This document shows, piece by piece, positions 6,334 through 9,487 of a stretch of 9,487 nucleotides of DNA. The stretch is from Flemingiibacterium sp045644145 (GTDB lineage: Bacteria; Bacillota; Clostridia; Oscillospirales; CAG-272): positions 1-9,487 of the forward strand of contig JAZRGK010000006.1 of the NCBI GenBank assembly GCA_045644145.1. The letters run 5' to 3'. The stretch's first letter is position 1; every line of letters starts with the position of its first letter. Under the pieces are notes generated by a model that was given only the letters and a program-made list of their open reading frames with translations, was not told where the DNA came from and searched no databases. The position numbers and the translations under genes were made by a program.

Positions 6334-6774
6334 TTATTTAACCGGAACCTTGATGATAACCTTCTTGGAGGAAGCGTTGCCGCAGCCGGGCATGTGAGCA
6401 TCCATGGGAGCGAATACTGCGAAATCGCCGGGCTTGAAGGTGAAGAATACGCCATCACCCTCGTGAAGCGCGTAATCACCGTCCTCGGTGTACTCCTTGG
6501 TTACCTTAACGGTTTCGATATCGGCGTAGCCCATAACCTCGGTGCCTGTGAGCACATACTGAATGTCGATAAACTTCTTGTGGGACTCCCAAACGCTCTC
6601 GCTGATTGGCTTCTGCTCCTTAACCTCGATTACGTTGAAGAATGCGCCGTCGCTAAGCTCATGTCTGCCAAGCTCGATATCGGGAGTGATGTTCTTAAGC
6701 ACTTCAAGGTACTTGTCAAGCTCAGCGCTTCCAAGTCCGCAGGATTTGAATGTTTTAATATTTCCGAAAATCAT
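6334..6774 (-). CDS. YhcH/YjgK/YiaL-family cupin-like protein (DUF386)
   Basis: A 146-residue cytoplasmic protein of the family that includes EbgC, YiaL, TabA and the sialic-acid anomerase NanQ (YhcH), beta-barrel proteins with a metal site. The family block WESHKKFIDIQYVLTGTE (62-79) is intact with E63, H65, D70 and Q72, and a later histidine (H127 in FAPMDAHMPGC) completes the likely metal ligands. Length is typical. ATG at 6774 follows AAAGGA by about 10 bases. Members act on sugars, often as anomerases or in catabolic operons, but no sugar gene is nearby, so the substrate cannot be given. It has its own strong promoter just after the stop of the upstream membrane-protein gene and its own terminator. 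Confidence 0.92.
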   Translation of the reverse strand: MIFGNIKTFKSCGLGSAELDKYLEVLKNITPDIELGRHELSDGAFFNVIEVKEQKPISESVWESHKKFIDIQYVLTGTEVMGYADIETVKVTKEYTEDGDYALHEGDGVFFTFKPGDFAVFAPMDAHMPGCGNASSKKVIIKVPVK

Positions 6775-6814
6775 TTTGTATGTATCCTTTCAAAGATAAA
6801 ATTTTCCAAATACA

Positions 6815-6843
6815 ATTATATCACCATGCACAGGCTTTGTCAA
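6815..6843 (-). promoter_or_regulatory. Consensus sigma-A promoter of the YhcH-type gene
   Basis: TTGACA (6838-6843), a 17-base spacer and TATAAT (6815-6820) on the minus strand, with TG one base before the -10. Transcription should start near 6808, giving a leader of about 34 bases. The -35 lies only 12 bases past the stop codon of the membrane-protein gene and I see no terminator between them, so read-through from upstream is also possible. Confidence 0.9.
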
Positions 6844-6855
6844 GTGTTGCGGCGA

Positions 6856-7710
6856 TTATTTAAGCACCGAAAGTTTTGCCGCCGCACTGAACGGAATCTC
6901 GTAGAGGTAGTATTCGTTATCGCCCATTCCAAAGCCGGTCAATATGTAAATTTTACCTGAATCGCTGACCGCCACCATTTCAATAAGACTGAATATGCCA
7001 TCCTCTGAGGGCAGGCTGAGATTTGTAAATTTCGGGTCATCAAGGCGAATAAGCCTTATGCTGTCCTCGGAAATATCGCCTGCAAGTCTTGTAAGTGTGT
7101 CTGAGGCATCCTCGGGAAGCTTGGTGAAGCCTTCCATGAGATCATCGCCGTACATGATCCACAAATCGCCGTACTCGTCCGCATATTCGCGGTAAATATC
7201 GTCATGCTGATATGTGGGAGCATACATATACATGCATCCGTCAAAAACAAGATCGAAATCTTCCTCATTGGGGATATAGTAGTATGTACAGTATTCCCCG
7301 TCAAGCTCCTCAAGATACCGTACCACGCCGATCTCGGAGCACACATCGTAATTCGGCGTAAGTTCAAGTAAATCATAGCGTTCGCCGTTAACGGTAAAGT
7401 ATTCGTAGTCATCGCCAAAGGAGTCGATGACCTGATATTCCGAATTATGTGAAATAACCGACTCTGCAAAACCGACAGCCATGCCAAAAACCAAGAACAC
7501 ATAAATATACATGAGGAAAAATCCGCTGATTCCGAAAAGCACCGCTGATATAACCGGAAGCACCGCACTTGGATCCTTCCCCCGCGAATCATTCTTCGCA
7601 TATATCACAAGGCAAGCTATTCCGGCAATCGACACACCTAAAAATAGAAGCACAAAGATTCCCACAACGATGGCACCGGTAAGCATACCTGCAAAAGCAA
7701 CACTTTCCAT
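6856..7710 (-). CDS. Hypothetical two-helix membrane protein with acidic soluble domain
   Basis: I do not recognise this 284-residue protein. Two long hydrophobic stretches (about 10-37 and 50-80) joined by a short basic loop (KNDSRGKDP) form a membrane hairpin at the N-terminus. By the positive-inside rule the loop faces the cytoplasm, so the roughly 200-residue C-terminal domain would be outside. That domain is acidic and rich in Tyr and Asp (DDYEYF, LDGEYCTYYYIPNEEDFDL), with three cysteines, and predicted mostly as strands. The ATG at 7710 is preferred over the GTG at 7731 because AAAGGAGAG lies 10-12 bases before it and inside the longer reading. It is divergent from the lipoprotein gene, whose leader has a nearly identical ribosome-site sequence (AAAGGAGARTTTAC), so the two may be co-expressed. 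No function is proposed. Confidence 0.85.
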   Translation of the reverse strand: MESVAFAGMLTGAIVVGIFVLLFLGVSIAGIACLVIYAKNDSRGKDPSAVLPVISAVLFGISGFFLMYIYVFLVFGMAVGFAESVISHNSEYQVIDSFGDDYEYFTVNGERYDLLELTPNYDVCSEIGVVRYLEELDGEYCTYYYIPNEEDFDLVFDGCMYMYAPTYQHDDIYREYADEYGDLWIMYGDDLMEGFTKLPEDASDTLTRLAGDISEDSIRLIRLDDPKFTNLSLPSEDGIFSLIEMVAVSDSGKIYILTGFGMGDNEYYLYEIPFSAAAKLSVLK

Positions 7711-7756
7711 AACTGTAAACTCTCCTTTCACAAATCGAGGAAATGCTCTTTACACA

Positions 7757-7785
7757 AGTATATCATATTTTTTTAGTAATGTCAA
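7757..7785 (-). promoter_or_regulatory. Sigma-A promoter of the two-helix membrane protein gene
   Basis: TTGACA (7780-7785), a 17-base spacer and TATACT (7757-7762) on the minus strand, again with TG one base before the -10. The expected start near 7750 leaves about 40 bases of leader. A 13-base perfect palindrome lies just upstream of the -35. Confidence 0.87.
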
Positions 7786-7788
7786 CCG

Positions 7789-7801
7789 AGGGCAATGCCC
7801 T
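7789..7801. promoter_or_regulatory. 13-base palindrome next to the -35, possible operator
   Basis: AGGGCA-A-TGCCCT is a perfect 6-bp inverted repeat around one base. It starts 4 bases upstream of the minus-strand -35 (7780-7785) in the region between two divergent genes, a typical position for a dimeric regulator's site. It is short, and no regulator gene is adjacent. Confidence 0.4.
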
Positions 7802-7822
7802 GCCATTGGTATTTTTGTGCAG

Positions 7823-7856
7823 AATCCGCTTTCCGACGGAACAAAATCCGCTATCC
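7823..7856. repeat. 12-base direct repeat on a 22-base period upstream of the lipoprotein gene
   Basis: AATCCGCTTTCC (7823-7834) and AATCCGCTATCC (7845-7856) differ at one base and lie 22 bases apart, two helical turns, on one face of the DNA. A -10-like TATGAT (7870-7875) follows with no good -35, so this could be an activator site for the lipoprotein gene whose start codon is at 7915. The promoter assignment is weak. Confidence 0.45.
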
Positions 7857-7914
7857 CAACGTCAAAATATATGATACAGAGATTCGACACCCAGCGGCGA
7901 AAGGAGAATTTACT

Positions 7915-9351
7915 ATGACAGCGAAATATAGGCTTCTTTATGGCGCTGTACTCATGACAGTGCTGTTTGGACTTGGCGGATGCGCTTCAGGCGATGCACC
8001 TCTGTCAAATAAGCATACCCACATAACAGAAACACAAATCGATACCCATTTCTCTCCGAATGAGCACCCCGAATATATCACTGCGGAGCATACTGACACC
8101 GATTCCGCCGAAGGGGATGCCTCAGTATCCCTTGATGAGCTGATTCTACGGGACGGCGTGCCCTATGCAGGTGAGCTTAACGGAAAATATGATGGGAACC
8201 AAAACATCGGAGCTTCAATTGGAAATATCGTGATTTTCGAGAAAGAGATCACCGTCACCAATACTCCAAGCGGCGGTTTATACGAGGGAACGCTCAGCTA
8301 CGATGGACAAAACGGTGACCTTCAGCTCTATCTTAAGCATACATATGAAAAAAACGGCACAACATATGAAGCATGGGGAAAACGGGCTTCGGGCAAGCTG
8401 TACGAGTACCGTGGGGATGTGTACTTTATATGCGAGGCAACCGACATTTCCGCACTTCGAGAGAACAGCGCCCCCATTCGCCTTGAAGGCGAGCCTGAGC
8501 CGTGTACCACTGTAAGCTATGCGGAATGGGCGGCACTTGAGTTTCCTAAGTATGAACGTCCGAGCGATACCGTATTTTATATGATACGCGCTCTTTTAAG
8601 TGGAGATATCCACCGCTTCGCAAGCCTTTGCGGCGTGTCATCGGAAGTCTATGGGGACATGAGTGGAATAAAGATCACATCTCACAGGCTTTACACCGAG
8701 TCGATAGCCGCCGAGGATAAGCCTGAAAATGTTCGCACTCATGCAGTGCTGGAATTTACGGTCAGCGAAAGTAACAGCGAGTTTTTCTCCGTTGGAACCT
8801 ACACACTCGTTTTCGACGAGGGGCTTGCCGTATACTTTACACCGCGGGAGAAATTCAGACGTTATGCGGAATCTTCGGGAATCAGCTACACCCCAGCCAT
8901 GCTTTATGTTGAGGCGGTGGGATTCGAGGATTTTTACGCCGTTTTGGGAGAAGGACGTTCTCAGTTCGGGCTTTGCGACTTTATCGTAGCCAGGCTTGAT
9001 GCCCTTGCAGGCGATTATAAGCCGCATACGGCTGAGGAGATCAAGGCGTATGCCGAAAAATATCTTGGAGTTGACGGCAATACGCTGAATATTGAAAGAT
9101 CACTCGAATCCGTCGAGGGTGGATATGTTCGCATAGGTCGCGGAAAGTCAAGCTATATGCGCGAATATATTTCCGAGGAAATACGGGACGGTCTTACGGT
9201 TGTGACCGTGTGCTTTTTCGCCGATTACAGCAAAACCGTGACCTCAAGGCTGGTGGAATTTTATCTTGACTTCAAAGACGGGGAGTATATTCCCGTAAAG
9301 ACAGAGATTCTGCTTGATAACGGCTTTACTACCGCTAGCCTTTCAACGTAA
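7915..9351 (+). CDS. Hypothetical lipoprotein
   Basis: A 478-residue secreted lipoprotein I cannot assign to a named family. The N-terminus has basic residues K4 and R6, a hydrophobic core (7-19) and the lipobox LGGC (20-23), so C23 should be lipid-modified and the protein held outside the membrane. Residues 24-75 form an acidic, Thr/His-rich linker. The rest reads as a strand-rich domain (about 80-195) and two alpha/beta regions (about 215-345 and 350-478); the part from SDTVFYMIRALLSGDIHRFASL resembles the start of NTF2-like or stress-lipoprotein domains, but weakly. I chose ATG at 7915, 8 bases after AAAGGAG, over an upstream ATG at 7795 because only this start puts the signal peptide at the N-terminus. 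It is divergent from the two-helix membrane protein and ends at a terminator. Confidence 0.88.
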   Translation: MTAKYRLLYGAVLMTVLFGLGGCASGDAPLSNKHTHITETQIDTHFSPNEHPEYITAEHTDTDSAEGDASVSLDELILRDGVPYAGELNGKYDGNQNIGASIGNIVIFEKEITVTNTPSGGLYEGTLSYDGQNGDLQLYLKHTYEKNGTTYEAWGKRASGKLYEYRGDVYFICEATDISALRENSAPIRLEGEPEPCTTVSYAEWAALEFPKYERPSDTVFYMIRALLSGDIHRFASLCGVSSEVYGDMSGIKITSHRLYTESIAAEDKPENVRTHAVLEFTVSESNSEFFSVGTYTLVFDEGLAVYFTPREKFRRYAESSGISYTPAMLYVEAVGFEDFYAVLGEGRSQFGLCDFIVARLDALAGDYKPHTAEEIKAYAEKYLGVDGNTLNIERSLESVEGGYVRIGRGKSSYMREYISEEIRDGLTVVTVCFFADYSKTVTSRLVEFYLDFKDGEYIPVKTEILLDNGFTTASLST

Positions 9352-9393
9352 AAACGAGTGGATGTTGCACCTAAGTGCAACAACGACTTTTTT
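9350..9393 (+). terminator. Terminator of the lipoprotein gene
   Basis: GTTGCAC (9364-9370) and GTGCAAC (9375-9381) form a 7-bp stem with a CTAA loop, 12 bases after the stop codon. AGT/ACT (9357-9359 with 9386-9388) and A/T runs (9350-9354 with 9389-9393) can extend the stem across an internal loop, bringing the hairpin up to the six-T tract at 9388-9393. Confidence 0.75.
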
Positions 9394-9402
9394 GTATACC
9401 AA

Positions 9403-9425
9403 AACCACGCGTTAGACGCGTGGTT
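9403..9425. repeat. Perfect 9-bp hairpin, possible insertion-sequence end or leader structure
   Basis: AACCACGCG (9403-9411) and CGCGTGGTT (9417-9425) pair fully around a 5-base loop TTAGA. No T tract follows on the plus strand, so it is not a standard terminator. It lies between the lipoprotein terminator and a strong outward promoter. Subterminal hairpins of this kind are found at the ends of IS200/IS605-family elements, but the window stops before any transposase could be seen. Confidence 0.6.
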
Positions 9426-9448
9426 CGGTAAGAATTATATAGTTGAAG

Positions 9449-9477
9449 ATGACAAAAAAACTCCTTTGTTGTATAAT
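9449..9477 (+). promoter_or_regulatory. Sigma-A promoter reading out of the right edge
   Basis: ATGACA (9449-9454), a 17-base spacer and consensus TATAAT (9472-9477). Eleven of twelve core bases match. The transcript would begin near 9484 and serve a gene beyond the window, which starts no coding sequence inside it. Confidence 0.8.
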
Positions 9478-9487
9478 AAGAGTGCGG

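Noticed and set aside
6334..6774. Toxin-antitoxin link through TabA-like annotation of the YhcH-family gene
   Set aside because: TabA is only named for its toxin-linked regulation in E. coli; no toxin or antitoxin gene is adjacent.
6394..6960. Plus-strand ORF of 188 residues over the YhcH-type gene and its promoter
   Set aside because: It is the antisense shadow of a recognised gene and spans a consensus minus-strand promoter.
7795..7914. Forty-residue N-terminal extension of the lipoprotein
   Set aside because: It would bury the signal peptide and lipobox inside the protein and includes the ribosome site of the better start.

Overview
The window looks like the chromosome of a low-to-mid-GC Firmicute, most likely a gut or rumen member of the Clostridia (Oscillospiraceae/Ruminococcaceae-like). 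The support is strong AGGAGG-type ribosome sites, near-consensus sigma-A promoters with 17-bp spacers and extended -10 TG, intrinsic hairpin/U-tract terminators, a lipoprotein of Gram-positive style, and the gene content (CotH kinase, VTC-type polyphosphate polymerase, YchF, YhcH). The taxon is an inference from style, not from a marker gene. Seven protein-coding genes are supported; no tRNA, rRNA, CRISPR array or complete insertion sequence is visible.

Left part (1-4800), minus strand: a three-gene operon is read right to left, VTC-domain polyphosphate-polymerase-like enzyme (4674-4003), four-helix DUF4956 membrane protein (3966-3295) and a large membrane-anchored CotH-family protein kinase (3290-1092). 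Spacings are 36 and 4 bases. Downstream on the same strand is an OmpR/PhoB-type response regulator (849-163) with its own consensus promoter and a GNRA-capped terminator; no sensor kinase is in view. The control regions of the regulator and of the operon share two sequence words in the same order and orientation, so the regulator may control both itself and the operon. This set is the most interesting part of the window: a plausible cell-envelope module joining phosphate-polymer synthesis and extracytoplasmic protein phosphorylation, with an unusual Met/Gly/Pro-rich kinase.

Middle part (4800-6850): the conserved ATPase ychF on the plus strand with a strong promoter, converging on a YhcH/YjgK/YiaL-family cupin on the minus strand. 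Between them lies a 77-base GC-rich imperfect palindrome (REP- or MITE-like) and a hairpin terminator that can serve both genes.

Right part (6850-9487): two divergent genes of unknown function, a two-helix membrane protein with a large acidic soluble domain (minus) and a 478-residue lipoprotein (plus). The 204-base region between them holds a strong minus promoter, a 13-base palindrome abutting its -35 and a 12-base direct repeat on a 22-base period. After the lipoprotein come a terminator, a perfect 9-bp hairpin and a strong plus-strand promoter that fires out of the window toward an unseen gene.
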